Source: an uncultured Psychroserpens sp.
GTDB taxonomy: Bacteria; Bacteroidota; Bacteroidia; Flavobacteriales; Flavobacteriaceae
DNA: 64,000 nt
Direction: 5' to 3'
Assembly (NCBI RefSeq): GCF_947492715.1
Contig: NZ_CANLNS010000001.1
Span: forward strand, 1,364,001 to 1,428,000
Position numbers and translations under genes: made by a program. This document shows positions 43,805 through 53,404 of this stretch, one piece after another. A model generated the notes under the pieces. It was not told where the DNA came from. It searched no databases and saw only the letters and a list, made by a program, of their open reading frames with translations. Each line of letters begins with the position of its first letter. Position 1 is the first letter of the stretch.

Positions 43805-43936
43805 CGTTTAATAGGCATTAAGTGACTTATAATGAGATCTTGTGTCTTAGTTATGGAGTTGGTTGTATAATTGGAATTGCTAAGAAATTTCACCAACTTT
43901 ACAAGTACTACATTATTAACATTAAAACAATTAACT

Positions 43937-44443
43937 ATGGGACTATTTTCATTTATTAAAAACGCGGGCGCAAAGGTCTTCGGAATAGGAAAAACAACAG
44001 AAGAGGAAGCAGCAGAAGCAAGAGCAAAAGCAAGGAGAGAAGCGGATGCAGCAGAGCTAAAATTGGAGGAAGCAGCAGCACGTAATTTAGAAGAAACAAT
44101 TAACGATTTACAATTACGAGTAGACAATCTATATGTAGTTGTTGATGATGAAATGGCTAGAGTTTCTGGTATGGCTTATGATCAAGCAACTAAAGAGAAA
44201 GTAGTGCTTGTTATAGGTAATACTGCAGGAATTTCTACAGTTGATGATCAAATGACAGTAGAGCATGTAGAGCCAGAAGCACAATTTCATACTGTAGCTA
44301 GTGGTGATACTTTAGGAAAAATTGCAAAGCACTATTATGGTAATGCGATGAAATATCCTGAAATATTTGAAGCTAACAAACCAATGCTAACAGATCCTGA
44401 TAAAATTTATCCAGGACAAGTATTACGTATACCACATTTAGAC
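43937..44443 (+). CDS. kbp: BON-LysM protein, Kbp (YgaU)-like
   Basis: A 168-residue protein starting MGLFSFIKNAGAKVFGIGK, which matches the opening of E. coli Kbp. The start at 43871 is a TTG and is rejected. An Ala/Glu-rich helix (residues 20-50) is followed by a BON-like domain (about 52-105: LQLRVDNLYVVVDDEMARVS and VVLVIGNTAGISTVDDQM) and a LysM domain (about 115-167: FHTVASGDTLGKIAKHYYGN, FEANKPMLTDPDKIYPGQVL). Kbp binds K+ in the cytoplasm of E. coli; a similar ion-sensing role here is inference. It lacks a signal peptide. A terminator follows. Confidence 0.85.
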
Positions 44444-44462
44444 TAAGGTTTAGATGGATGAT

Positions 44463-44495
44463 AAAAAAAGCGCAACCAACGGTTGCGCTTTTTTT
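44463..44495. terminator. Bidirectional terminator after the Kbp-like gene
   Basis: Stem GCGCAACC (44470-44477) and GGTTGCGC (44481-44488), loop AAC, flanked by A7 and T7 runs. It is shared with the convergent lipoprotein gene. Confidence 0.93.
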
Positions 44496-44567
44496 ATGAT
44501 TGGTGATGTATTGATCTCATTGTTATTCTCTTTATTGCAAATACTCAAGTGCTTTTGAAAACCCAAC

Positions 44568-45254
44568 TTAAAAATCACCAGGCTTAATCTGGTGAATTTC
44601 ATACCATTTATTGGCTCTCTTTTCATAAATAATTATGTATGGATAAATTCCGTTTGGCTTAACAAACCCATACAATAATGCGTATTTTTTATTTATGGTA
44701 TACATTGGTTTCGACATATACCACGCCCTTTTTGTTTCTGAATTTGGCGGATGTATCGTTTTAAATTTTTTGTAAACAATAGAATCCCATTGTCCATTAG
44801 ACAATTGTTTTTCATAATTTGCATACTCTGCATCAGCGTACACTTTATGAACTATAGAGTATAATTTAATATTAATCCAAGGTTTATTTAATTCACTTTT
44901 ATAAATGCTATCACCTTTTACAATATCTACGAAAATCATTTTACCATTTACGATCTTAGATATACTCTTTGGCATTTTAAGAAACGAATCTTGCTTTAAC
45001 TCTAAATATTCTTTGCATTTATTGAGTATAAAACTATTAGTATTACTTAAACCAAATACTAGGGAGTCGTTTTTGGGATTATTAGCTTTTTGACTAGCAA
45101 TCTGCTCTGACACATATAAGCTCAAAAGCTTATAATCATCATTATCTGGTTGTGATTCTTTTGGAGCGCAGTTTAGCATTAATGCTAAAACTAATGCGAT
45201 TTTTAATTTATTCACACTTTGTGCCTTTAGCTTGTTCTGTTCCATTTTGTTCAT
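44568..45254 (-). CDS. Putative lipoprotein of unknown function
   Basis: A 228-residue protein starting MNKMEQNKLKAQSVNKLKIA with a hydrophobic stretch and a lipobox-like MLNC at about residue 29. The n-region is longer than usual, so the start may be the internal ATG at 45245. The mature part is hydrophilic, with YMSKPMYTINKKYALLYGFV and IIIYEKRANKWYEIHQIKPG near the end. No domain recognised. It lies 9 bp after a smaller lipoprotein gene and is probably co-transcribed with it. Confidence 0.65.
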   Translation of the reverse strand: MNKMEQNKLKAQSVNKLKIALVLALMLNCAPKESQPDNDDYKLLSLYVSEQIASQKANNPKNDSLVFGLSNTNSFILNKCKEYLELKQDSFLKMPKSISKIVNGKMIFVDIVKGDSIYKSELNKPWINIKLYSIVHKVYADAEYANYEKQLSNGQWDSIVYKKFKTIHPPNSETKRAWYMSKPMYTINKKYALLYGFVKPNGIYPYIIIYEKRANKWYEIHQIKPGDF

Positions 45255-45263
45255 TTACTGCTA

Positions 45264-45470
45264 TTATTGAATAGGCTGGGTTGCTTTTATTGTAGCAACA
45301 AAATCACGCACATGTTTATAATCTGAGAGTTTTCCTTTTCTGAATACATCATTATTAACGCCTTTTTCTTGAAGATTAGTAGTATCGTTGCTAACATCTT
45401 CCTTTTGACAAGAAAAGGTAATGACAAGAAGCCCTAAACATAGAAACACACATTTACGTAGGTATTTCAT
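45264..45470 (-). CDS. Small putative lipoprotein
   Basis: A 68-residue protein starting MKYLRKCVFLCLGLLVITFS followed by Cys: a lipoprotein signal with lipobox ITFSC. The mature 48 residues (QKEDVSNDTT to KATQPIQ) are hydrophilic. It could be a complete small lipoprotein or the N-terminal remnant of a larger one. No recognised homology. It likely shares a transcript with the gene at 44568. Confidence 0.55.
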   Translation of the reverse strand: MKYLRKCVFLCLGLLVITFSCQKEDVSNDTTNLQEKGVNNDVFRKGKLSDYKHVRDFVATIKATQPIQ

Positions 45471-45617
45471 AAGGTATAAATAGTTTTAAATGACGCCTGT
45501 TGTTTACAGCACGATGAAACTATTAATTAATATAGGAACTCAAATATAGAGAAAATTTTCTAAAACATAATGGTTTTAATAAACATTATGACATAACAAC
45601 CTTTGTATTTGTTTTAA

Positions 45618-46967
45618 TTATTTCAAAATTGCTTCTAAAGCCTCAACATCATAAGGCTTAGCAATAATGGTTTTGTTTTTATCTAATAGGAAAAAGGAAG
45701 GGGTAGAACTTACGCCATATTGGTTTACAACGGCATTATTCCATTTGCTTAAGTCTGTTGGATCGCCACCTGCTCGTGCTGCACCCAATCCTAAAACATG
45801 AATAAAGTCTGGGTAGTCTGCAATGACTTTTTGCCAATTTGTAGGATCGTCATCTTCCATTCCAAAGGCAATCACTTTAACATCGTTTGAGCTTGTCATG
45901 AGCGCCTTTAATTTTGGAAGCTCGTCTAAGCAATGTCCGCAAGTACTGCTCCAAAATACCAGTAGGTATTTGCTCGACAAATCTAGGTCGTGCAATGTTG
46001 TACTTACGGTGTTTCCGTCTTTAGTAATGGCCAAATCAAAATTGGCAGCTGTATTACCAATTGTATTGTTTTTATAAACAATAAGCTGCTCTGTGAGGGC
46101 ATCGTAGTTTACTTTTTTAGACAGTTCTAATAAATGATTATCGGCAACGTAATTAGCCAACTCTGGGTTGTCTGTCTCCTTAAAACGTCTCCAAATCATT
46201 TCAAATAAAATGGTTTTAATTTCAATATTACCATCGCCAATAGTGCTCATTAAGTGATCCACATCTTTTTTATAGGTGTCATTATTTGTGTTGACCGTCA
46301 TTCCGAAGATAAAGGCTAACACACGATCTATCAAAAAATCAGAACTTTGTAATACAGGACTTCCAAAGTCAACATGATCTAAATAGGTGCGTTTTAAATT
46401 TTTGGAATAGGTAGATAGGTCTTCAAACTGTTGAGGAATATATGGTGTATTCGCTTTTATAAATTGTGATGCTAAGGTGCCTTTAGAAGAATCTTCGTAG
46501 GCCTTTTGAGTGTCACTCATTGTTTTTATAATATCTAGATAGGCTTTTTTATCGGTGCTTTCTTGCGTGTAAAAATTACTTAGAGTTCTATTTACCAGAT
46601 CCATACTTTTCATATAGCTAGCCCATAGTTTATTTTCATTACTATCGGTAAATTCTAACCCTTTATCAAGGTCGAATGTGAATTTAACCGATTCTTTTCC
46701 GTCGTAAATAAAATCAAAGTTGTTCTCTTCTGGAGGTAAGGCATAAACAATTTTATAGATGCCAAGTGTTGCGTTTTCATTTAATGTAATACTAAAACTA
46801 CCATCATCGGCAAGTTGCGCTCTGTCTATATAATCTGAGCCTGTAGGTGTAGCGCGATATAGAAAAGCATATGTAAATTGCTCTGCTGGCGTAAACACGC
46901 CGCTAATACTATTTTGAGCGCAAAGGATTGTAGGAATTAGAGTAAGAAGAAGTAAAAGTCGTTTCAT
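45618..46967 (-). CDS. TlpA-like thioredoxin-fold protein with N-terminal DUF4369-like domain
   Basis: A 449-residue secreted protein: signal peptide ending ILCAQ, a DUF4369-like beta domain (about 20-110, GSDYIDRAQLADDGSFSI), a helical middle and a C-terminal thioredoxin domain (about 305-449) with the redox motif CGHC (Cys343, Cys346) in LLVFWSSTCGHCLDELPKL and the cis-Pro in VSSTPSFFLLD. It probably reduces or isomerises periplasmic disulfides, like TlpA/ResA. Its partners are not evident nearby. Confidence 0.88.
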   Translation of the reverse strand: MKRLLLLLTLIPTILCAQNSISGVFTPAEQFTYAFLYRATPTGSDYIDRAQLADDGSFSITLNENATLGIYKIVYALPPEENNFDFIYDGKESVKFTFDLDKGLEFTDSNENKLWASYMKSMDLVNRTLSNFYTQESTDKKAYLDIIKTMSDTQKAYEDSSKGTLASQFIKANTPYIPQQFEDLSTYSKNLKRTYLDHVDFGSPVLQSSDFLIDRVLAFIFGMTVNTNNDTYKKDVDHLMSTIGDGNIEIKTILFEMIWRRFKETDNPELANYVADNHLLELSKKVNYDALTEQLIVYKNNTIGNTAANFDLAITKDGNTVSTTLHDLDLSSKYLLVFWSSTCGHCLDELPKLKALMTSSNDVKVIAFGMEDDDPTNWQKVIADYPDFIHVLGLGAARAGGDPTDLSKWNNAVVNQYGVSSTPSFFLLDKNKTIIAKPYDVEALEAILK

Positions 46968-47020
46968 TGGTATTTAATTTATTTTAAACACGTTATCAGT
47001 TTCAAATATCAAGCCAAATA

Positions 47021-47887
47021 TCAGGATTTTTTTCTTTTTGATCGCATACTTTCAATAAGCACTGTAGAAATAATAAGTGCGCCGCCTAAATAAGTGTTCC
47101 AAGATGGGATTTCATTTAGGAAGAAAAAGGCAATAATAATCCCAAATACAGGTTGTGTGCTGGCAATAATACTTGCGGTACTTACCTTAAAATATTTTAG
47201 GCTATTGATAAACATGGTATGGCCAATGGCAGTGGTGAGCAGCGCTAATAAAATGACATATGGAAATTGCGTTTCTATAGCTGAGGTTCCTAGTGTAAAT
47301 AGAAAGGGTACCAACACAGCAGATAAAATCAAAACCTGATAAAACATGAGCATCGTACCATTGTATTTGGGCGTATGTTGTTTTAGCATGAGTGTTCTAA
47401 TAGCAAAGCAAATGGCCGAAAGTATCCCAAACAATACACCTTTGAGTTGGGCGCTTTCCAGATCAAATTCTGGAGCGAGAAAATAGATGCCAACAAGAAC
47501 CAAACCACCAAGAATAATATGGATTGGATCAAATTTTACTTTTGAAAATAGCGGTTCTAAAACAGCTGTGATCACAGGAAATGTAAATAGGGACAACATA
47601 CCAATAGCCACATTAGATAATTTAAGCGCGTAAAAATAAGTGATCCAATGAGCGCCTAAGAGTAAAGCCGAAATGATAAAAGTGATACGATCCTGACGCG
47701 TATGAACCTTGAGGCTAATCTTTTTGTACTTACAAAATATAAAGAGTAGACCAGCCGCTAAAGCAGAACGCCACCATATGATCACAGGGATAGGCATTTC
47801 TATAAATTTACCTAAAGCGCCAGATGTACTTATAAAAACAGTAGCAGCTGTAAGCCAAAGCACATGTTTAAAATGCGAGTCTTTCAT
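47021..47887 (-). CDS. EamA/DMT family transporter
   Basis: A 288-residue protein with ten predicted helices and two EamA repeats. SGALGKFIEMPIPVIIWWRS opens the first, ALLLGAHWITYFYALKLSN and GMLSLFTFPVITAVLEPL follow, and the second closes with STASIIASTQPVFGIIIAFF and LGGALIISTVL. These are drug/metabolite exporters; the substrate is not predictable. Its ATG overlaps the mfd stop by four bases, so it is translated with mfd. Confidence 0.9.
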   Translation of the reverse strand: MKDSHFKHVLWLTAATVFISTSGALGKFIEMPIPVIIWWRSALAAGLLFIFCKYKKISLKVHTRQDRITFIISALLLGAHWITYFYALKLSNVAIGMLSLFTFPVITAVLEPLFSKVKFDPIHIILGGLVLVGIYFLAPEFDLESAQLKGVLFGILSAICFAIRTLMLKQHTPKYNGTMLMFYQVLILSAVLVPFLFTLGTSAIETQFPYVILLALLTTAIGHTMFINSLKYFKVSTASIIASTQPVFGIIIAFFFLNEIPSWNTYLGGALIISTVLIESMRSKRKKS

Positions 47888-50800
47888 ATCTCCTGAAGCC
47901 TAATTAAGGCTTGTTTAACCGATTTTATATGTTCAAAGGTAAGCAACAAACGCAGGCCATTTCTGGTTTGTTTTTCTTTCATCTTACAATCTTTTGGTCT
48001 GCTTTGAATGTATTTAAGCACTTTGGTAAAGTTGTCACTTTGATAGAACGGACTTTGTTGATCGTTGATAAAATACCCAACGAAACGCCCTTGTTTCATG
48101 ATGATTTTTTCAAGTCCGATTTTGGTTGCAATCCACTTCACACGAACACTATTTAATAAATCACTAACCTGAATTGGCAGCTCTCCAAAACGGTCAATAA
48201 TTTCGGTTTCGAAGGTTTGTAATTCAGCTTCAGTTTTGAGTGTGTTGAGTTTCGTATACAGATTTAGGCGTTCTGTAATACTATTTACATAATCGTCTGG
48301 GAAGAGTAATTCAAAATCAGAATCTATGGTAATATCCTTTACATAATCTTTTGGCTTACCATCATCTTGATATAAGTCTTTAAACTCCTTTTCTTTAAGC
48401 TCTTCAATGGCTTCATTTAAGATTTTTTGATAGGTGTCAAATCCAATATCGTTAATAAAACCACTTTGCTCACCACCTAATAAATCGCCAGCACCACGAA
48501 TTTCTAAATCCTTCATAGCAATATTGAAACCGCTACCCAACTCTGTAAATTGCTCTAGTGCAGTGATACGTTTTCTGGCATCTGTTGTCATTGCAGAGTA
48601 TTCTGGTGTAATAAAATAACAGAAGGCTTTCTTATTACTTCGACCTACACGACCACGCATTTGATGTAAGTCACTAAGTCCGAAATTATTGGCGTTATTA
48701 ATAAAAATGGTATTTGCATTGGGCACGTCTAGACCACTTTCAACAATGGTTGTACTCACTAAAACATCAAACTCACCATTCATAAAGGCTAACATGAGCT
48801 GCTCTAGTTTTTTTCCTTCCATTTGACCATGACCAATACCAATTTTAGCATCAGGAACAAGGCGTTGTATCATACCAGCAACCTCTTTTATATTTTCTAT
48901 GCGATTATGGATAAAAAATATTTGACCACCACGTTGAATTTCATAAGTCACGGCATCTCTAATGGTTTCCTCATTAAATCGTATCACATGACTTTCAATA
49001 GGATAACGGTTTGGTGGTGGTGTTGTGATGACTGATAAATCGCGTGCAGCCATTAAACTAAACTGCAAAGTTCTTGGAATAGGTGTTGCTGTAAGCGTTA
49101 ATACATCTACATTATCTTTAAGCGTTTTAAGCTTTTCTTTTACGGCAACCCCAAACTTTTGTTCCTCATCAACAATAAGTAGCCCTAAATCTTTGAACTT
49201 TACATTTTTATTCACCAATTGGTGTGTACCAATAATGATATCAACATGTCCTTTTTCTAGTTTTTCAAGGGTAATGCGTTTTTCTTTTGCTGTTCTAAAG
49301 CGATTGAGATAATCTACAGTAACCGGAAAATCCTTAAGACGATCTGTGAATGTCTTATTGTGTTGATAAGCTAAAATAGTTGTGGGCACTAAAACAGCAA
49401 CTTGCTTTCCATTATCAACAGCTTTAAAGGCAGCTCGAATAGCCACTTCGGTTTTACCAAAACCCACATCACCACAAACAAGACGATCCATAGGACGTTC
49501 ACTTTCCATATCGGCTTTGATATCTGCTGTAGAAGTGATTTGGTCTGGAGTGTCTTCATATATAAACGATGCCTCTAACTCATGTTGAAGGTAACTGTCT
49601 GGTCTATATTGGTATCCCTTTTCTAGTTTACGTTTTGCATACACCTTAATGAGGTTAAACGCAATTTCTTTAACGCGAGACTTGGTTTTTTGCTTGAGTG
49701 TTTTCCAGGCCTTACTTCCTAGTTTATACACTTTTGGAGGTTTTCCGTCCTTACCATTAAACTTAGTGATTTTATGTAAGGAGTGGATACTCAAATAGAG
49801 CACATCACGTTCGCCATAAACCAATTTAATCGCTTCTTGTTTTTTTCCTTCGACATCAATTTTTTGGAGTCCACCAAATTTTCCGATCCCATGATCAATA
49901 TGTGTCACGTAATCACCAACATCAAGATTGGTGAGTTCTTTAAGTGTAATGGCTTGTTTTTTTGCGTAGCCATTTTTAAGATGAAACTTATGATAACGTT
50001 CAAAAATTTGATGATCTGTATAACAGGTGATTTTCTGGTCGTGATCTATAAAACCTTGGTATAAGGATAGTACGATGGTTTTATAATGAACATCCTGTTC
50101 AACATCTTCAAAAATATCATGAAAACGTTTGGCTTGTTGTTCGCTTGCGCAAGCAATATAGTTGGTATAACCTTTATTGTGATTTATGTTTAAGTCGTCA
50201 ATTAATAGATTAAACTGTTTATTGAAAGACGGTTGCGGTGTTGTATTAAATACAATGTGTTCTTCTGAAAATAGGCGAGACGTTCCAAATTCGATTAAGC
50301 TAAAATCTAGTAATTGGCGTTTTAGTAAATCTGAATTACAAAAGAGTTCTTCAGGTTCAGAATGTTTTAATTCTGAAGATAGCGTTTTAAATGTTTCCTC
50401 GGCCTTTCCGAAGAAATCATCAATACGCGAAAAAAGTAGATCGGCATTTTTAGCAAAAACCACTGTTTTTTGTGCAATATATTTTAGAAAACTCTGTCTA
50501 CTTTCCTCTAAAAATTTATTGGCAACATTTGGAATAATTCCAATCTTTTTAATTTGCTCTGTAGAGAGTTGCGTTTCTACATCAAAGGTTCTAATGCTAT
50601 CAACTTCGTCTCCAAAAAATTCAATACGGTAAGGTTCGTCGTGCGAAAAAGAAAAGACATCAACAATACCTCCACGTACCGAAAACTCACCAGGTTCGGT
50701 CACAAAATCAACACGCTTAAACTGATATTCAAATAAGACTTCGTTAACAAAATCGATTGATAACTCATCATTAACCGCAATTTTCAATGTGTTTTTTTCT

Positions 50801-51213
50801 AGTTCACGACGCGTTACAACTTTTTCGAAAAGTGCATCAGGATAAGTGACAATGATGGCTGGTTTTTTTCGAGAGTTGATACGATTTAATACTTCGGCTC
50901 TTAGTAGAACGTTGGCATTATCGGTTTCTTCAATTTGATATGGTCGTCGGTAACTTCCTGGATAAAAGAGAACGTCTTTATCATTAAGTAAGACTTCGAG
51001 GTCGTTGAGATAAAAAGCGGCTTCCTCTTTATCATTAAATATTAATAAAAAAGGACGTTCAACTGTTTTAAAAATTTCACTAATTACGAGTGATAATGAT
51101 GACCCAACAAGGCCTTTTAAATGAAGTTTACTTTGAGTTTGAGCAATAGTAATTTGCAGATTTTGCATTTGCAAAGCCTGTACATACGTTTGCGAGAGAA
51201 TGGATTTACTCAA
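47884..51213 (-). CDS. mfd: Transcription-repair coupling factor Mfd
   Basis: A 1109-residue ATP-dependent DNA translocase, close to the usual 1100-1160. An UvrB-like N-terminal part (YPDALFEKVVTRRELEKNTL, GEFSVRGGIVDVFSF) is followed by a CarD/RID domain (DYVTHIDHGIGKFGGLQKI, about 450) and the translocase (Walker A GDVGFGKTEVAIRAAF near 600, DEEQ box in LLIVDEEQKFGV, TATPIPRTLQ, VSTTIVESGLDVPNANT, QMRGRVGRS). A C-terminal TRCF domain completes it. It removes stalled RNA polymerase and recruits UvrA. A -7 box lies at 51230. Confidence 0.97.
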   Translation of the reverse strand: MSKSILSQTYVQALQMQNLQITIAQTQSKLHLKGLVGSSLSLVISEIFKTVERPFLLIFNDKEEAAFYLNDLEVLLNDKDVLFYPGSYRRPYQIEETDNANVLLRAEVLNRINSRKKPAIIVTYPDALFEKVVTRRELEKNTLKIAVNDELSIDFVNEVLFEYQFKRVDFVTEPGEFSVRGGIVDVFSFSHDEPYRIEFFGDEVDSIRTFDVETQLSTEQIKKIGIIPNVANKFLEESRQSFLKYIAQKTVVFAKNADLLFSRIDDFFGKAEETFKTLSSELKHSEPEELFCNSDLLKRQLLDFSLIEFGTSRLFSEEHIVFNTTPQPSFNKQFNLLIDDLNINHNKGYTNYIACASEQQAKRFHDIFEDVEQDVHYKTIVLSLYQGFIDHDQKITCYTDHQIFERYHKFHLKNGYAKKQAITLKELTNLDVGDYVTHIDHGIGKFGGLQKIDVEGKKQEAIKLVYGERDVLYLSIHSLHKITKFNGKDGKPPKVYKLGSKAWKTLKQKTKSRVKEIAFNLIKVYAKRKLEKGYQYRPDSYLQHELEASFIYEDTPDQITSTADIKADMESERPMDRLVCGDVGFGKTEVAIRAAFKAVDNGKQVAVLVPTTILAYQHNKTFTDRLKDFPVTVDYLNRFRTAKEKRITLEKLEKGHVDIIIGTHQLVNKNVKFKDLGLLIVDEEQKFGVAVKEKLKTLKDNVDVLTLTATPIPRTLQFSLMAARDLSVITTPPPNRYPIESHVIRFNEETIRDAVTYEIQRGGQIFFIHNRIENIKEVAGMIQRLVPDAKIGIGHGQMEGKKLEQLMLAFMNGEFDVLVSTTIVESGLDVPNANTIFINNANNFGLSDLHQMRGRVGRSNKKAFCYFITPEYSAMTTDARKRITALEQFTELGSGFNIAMKDLEIRGAGDLLGGEQSGFINDIGFDTYQKILNEAIEELKEKEFKDLYQDDGKPKDYVKDITIDSDFELLFPDDYVNSITERLNLYTKLNTLKTEAELQTFETEIIDRFGELPIQVSDLLNSVRVKWIATKIGLEKIIMKQGRFVGYFINDQQSPFYQSDNFTKVLKYIQSRPKDCKMKEKQTRNGLRLLLTFEHIKSVKQALIRLQEI

Positions 51214-51229
51214 GGCATTTTATTTTGTG

Positions 51230-51237
51230 CAAATATA
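51230..51237 (-). promoter_or_regulatory. -7 box of mfd
   Basis: TATATTTG on the minus strand fits TAnnTTTG, 16 bp before the ATG at 51213. No TTG at the expected -33 distance. Confidence 0.35.
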
Positions 51238-51258
51238 AATTTTTTGTCTTATTTCTTA

Positions 51259-51289
51259 TTGTTAAAATGTATTAATAAAACTATCTTTG
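51259..51289 (+). promoter_or_regulatory. Bacteroidota-type promoter of the TerB-like gene
   Basis: TTG (51259-51261), a 20-nt spacer and TATCTTTG (51282-51289), an exact match to the TTG-N19-21-TAnnTTTG pattern, 22 bp before the ATG. Confidence 0.62.
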
Positions 51290-51311
51290 TGGCACTAAAA
51301 CAATAATATAT

Positions 51312-51743
51312 ATGTCATTTTCAGATTTATTTGATAGCGGATTTAAGAAACGTAACGAAGACCACTTTGCAGCCATTGTTAGAGTTGCTATGGATGATGG
51401 GATTATTTCAGAAGAAGAACAAGCGTTTTTAGATCGTTTGGCTAGAAAATTAGATGTTACCGAAACAGAATACAAGCAAATACTTAAAGATTATAAGTCG
51501 CACCCAATTAATCCTCCAACATCGTATGATAGACGTTTGGAGCGTTTGTATGATTTAGCACGAATGGTGTATGTTGATCATATTAAGGGAGATCATGAAG
51601 AAATCGTATTACGTAAAATTGCGATTGGCTTAGGATTTTCTACAGAAAACGTAAAGTACGTTGTAGATAAAGCCTTAACATTAGTAAGTAATGGTGTGGA
51701 TTTAGATACGTTTACAGAAGAAATAAAAACAATGAACAGATAG
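51312..51743 (+). CDS. TerB family protein
   Basis: A 143-residue all-helical cytoplasmic protein. NEDHFAAIVRVAMDDGIISE and AFLDRLARKLDVTETEYKQI form the TerB/DjlA-N-like helix pairs with conserved acidic residues that may bind a metal. RLYDLARMVYVDHIKGDHEE and RKIAIGLGFSTENVKYVV form the second half. TerB is named for tellurite resistance, but stand-alone copies are common and their role is not known. No other ter gene is present. A bidirectional terminator follows. Confidence 0.82.
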   Translation: MSFSDLFDSGFKKRNEDHFAAIVRVAMDDGIISEEEQAFLDRLARKLDVTETEYKQILKDYKSHPINPPTSYDRRLERLYDLARMVYVDHIKGDHEEIVLRKIAIGLGFSTENVKYVVDKALTLVSNGVDLDTFTEEIKTMNR

Positions 51744-51763
51744 AAATATCTGTTATACGTCAT

Positions 51764-51793
51764 AAAAAAAGCCACTATCTAGTGGCTTTTTTT
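51764..51793. terminator. Bidirectional terminator between terB-like and fbp
   Basis: Stem GCCACT (51771-51776) and AGTGGC (51781-51786), loop ATCT, flanked by A7 and T7 runs between convergent genes. Confidence 0.92.
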
Positions 51794-51801
51794 ATGTTTA
51801 A

Positions 51802-52806
51802 TTATGCATTACGCATAAACTCTTCAGCTTTTTCAACCATGTTTTTGCTTCCGCAGATAAAAGGCACACGTTGATGTAATTCTGTAGGTTCTATATCCAT
51901 AATTCTATTAAAGCCGTCACTAGCCTTACCGTTGGCTTGCTCTGCTATATAAGCCATTGGATTACATTCATATAATAAACGCAATTTCCCATTAGAATTT
52001 TTAGAGCTTTTAGGATACATATAAATACCGCCTTTAATCATGTTCCTATGAAAATCGGATACTAGAGAGCCTATATAACGGCTCGTATAAGGCCTGTCTC
52101 CTTCTTCCATTTGACAGTATTTGATATAGTTTTTTATACCCTGAGGAAAGTGAATATAATTACCTTCATTTACAGAATATATTTTACCGTTTTCAGGAAA
52201 TTTCATGTCTGGATGTGACAAATAAAAAGTTCCAATGGCTGGGTTTAGCGTAAATCCATTTACACCATCTCCAGTGGTATAAACAATCATAGTTGAGGTA
52301 CCATAAATAATATATCCAGCAGCCACTTGCTGATTTCCTTTTTGAAGAAAATCATCAATAGTTGCAGGTGTTCCTACAGGTGTTACACGTCTGTAAATAG
52401 AAAAGATGGTTCCTACTGAAACGTTCACATCAATATTAGATGAGCCATCCAAGGGATCAATTAAAACCACATACTTGTTTTGATGGTTTTCATCCTGACT
52501 ATTAATGGAAATAAAATCGTCTTCCTCTTCACTAGCAATACCACAAACAATATTACGTTTGGTCATGGTTTGGATGAACTTATTATTGGCATAAACATCT
52601 AGTTTCTGTTGGTCTTCACCTTGGATATTAGTGTCACCAGCAGCACCAATAATATCTACTAAACCAGCTTTATTAACTTCGTGATTAACTACTTTTGCGG
52701 CTAATCTTATAGAATTGATAAGACGCGATAATTCGCCAGAGGTGTATTTAAAAGAAGACTGATTTTCTATTATAAATTCACCTAGCGTTTGATTTTTTCG
52801 AGACAT
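51802..52806 (-). CDS. fbp: Class I fructose-1,6-bisphosphatase
   Basis: A 334-residue enzyme starting [19 protein letters not shown]; the frame to 52848 uses a TTG start and is rejected. Metal and substrate motifs are intact: ASEEEDD (about 90), [20 protein letters not shown] (about 120), and [20 protein letters not shown] with [15 protein letters not shown] toward the end. It dephosphorylates fructose-1,6-bisphosphate in gluconeogenesis. A good promoter sits at 52825-52854. Confidence 0.96.
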   Translation of the reverse strand: MSRKNQTLGEFIIENQSSFKYTSGELSRLINSIRLAAKVVNHEVNKAGLVDIIGAAGDTNIQGEDQQKLDVYANNKFIQTMTKRNIVCGIASEEEDDFISINSQDENHQNKYVVLIDPLDGSSNIDVNVSVGTIFSIYRRVTPVGTPATIDDFLQKGNQQVAAGYIIYGTSTMIVYTTGDGVNGFTLNPAIGTFYLSHPDMKFPENGKIYSVNEGNYIHFPQGIKNYIKYCQMEEGDRPYTSRYIGSLVSDFHRNMIKGGIYMYPKSSKNSNGKLRLLYECNPMAYIAEQANGKASDGFNRIMDIEPTELHQRVPFICGSKNMVEKAEEFMRNA

Positions 52807-52824
52807 GTAGTGTGATTGTTTATG

Positions 52825-52854
52825 CAAATATCTCATTTTTTTAATCAACTACAA
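52825..52854 (-). promoter_or_regulatory. Promoter of fbp
   Basis: On the minus strand TTG (52852-52854), a 19-nt spacer and GATATTTG (52825-52832), one base off TAnnTTTG, ending 19 bp before the ATG at 52806. Confidence 0.5.
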
Positions 52855-52899
52855 CGATTTCGTAGTATAATTATGTGATTAAATTCTCAAGTTTTAAAC

Positions 52900-52907
52900 T
52901 ATATTTG
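52900..52907 (+). promoter_or_regulatory. -7 box of the GNAT/aspartokinase genes
   Basis: TATATTTG fits TAnnTTTG, 16 bp before ATG 52924. No clear -33 TTG. Confidence 0.38.
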
Positions 52908-52923
52908 AGGTAAAGAAAAAACC

Positions 52924-53403
52924 ATGACATTTTCCATTAGAAAAGCTACAAAAGAAGACATGCCCAGAGTGTTAGAACTCATTGTGGAGCTTGCTGTTTT
53001 TGAAAAGGAACCAGATGCTGTAAAAGTGACGGTTGCCGATTTAGAAAAAAGCGGTTTTGAAGACCCTAAACAGTTTGTGTGTTTTGTAGCCGAATACGAG
53101 GAATACATTGAAGGTATTGCCTTGGTCTATAATCGTTTTTCTACTTGGCAAGGTCAGGTGCTTCATTTGGAAGATTTAGTGGTGAGCCAAAGTAAAAGAG
53201 GAACAGGTTTAGGTACAGCCCTATTAGATGAGGTTGTAAAGTATGGATATAGTTTAGGCGTTAGACGCGTGAGCTGGGAAGTGATTGATTGGAACGAACC
53301 TGCAATTAAGTTCTATGAGAAGAAAGGAGCTCTTGTTAAGCGCGACTGGTTTGTTGTTCAGCTTAATGAAGACGGAATAAAAAATTATATAGCAAATATT
53401 TAG
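52924..53403 (+). CDS. GNAT family N-acetyltransferase (SSAT-like)
   Basis: A 159-residue enzyme. FSIRKATKEDMPRVLELIVE and LAVFEKEPDAVKVT open as in spermidine/spermine or thialysine acetyltransferases; LEDLVVSQSKRGTGLGTALL contains the acetyl-CoA loop (R/Q-x-x-G-x-G/A); VSWEVIDWNEPAIKFYEKKG closes the fold. The likely substrate is a diamine or a lysine analogue. It precedes aspartokinase by one base pair, so the two are co-transcribed, which is compatible with a link to lysine-family metabolism. Confidence 0.88.
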   Translation: MTFSIRKATKEDMPRVLELIVELAVFEKEPDAVKVTVADLEKSGFEDPKQFVCFVAEYEEYIEGIALVYNRFSTWQGQVLHLEDLVVSQSKRGTGLGTALLDEVVKYGYSLGVRRVSWEVIDWNEPAIKFYEKKGALVKRDWFVVQLNEDGIKNYIANI

Positions 53404-53404
53404 C

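Noticed and set aside
49025-50632. Plus-strand frames inside mfd
   Set aside because: They are antisense shadows of conserved Mfd helicase motifs.
51312-51743. Tellurite resistance operon
   Set aside because: Only a single TerB-like gene is present; no terC, terD or other ter gene is nearby.
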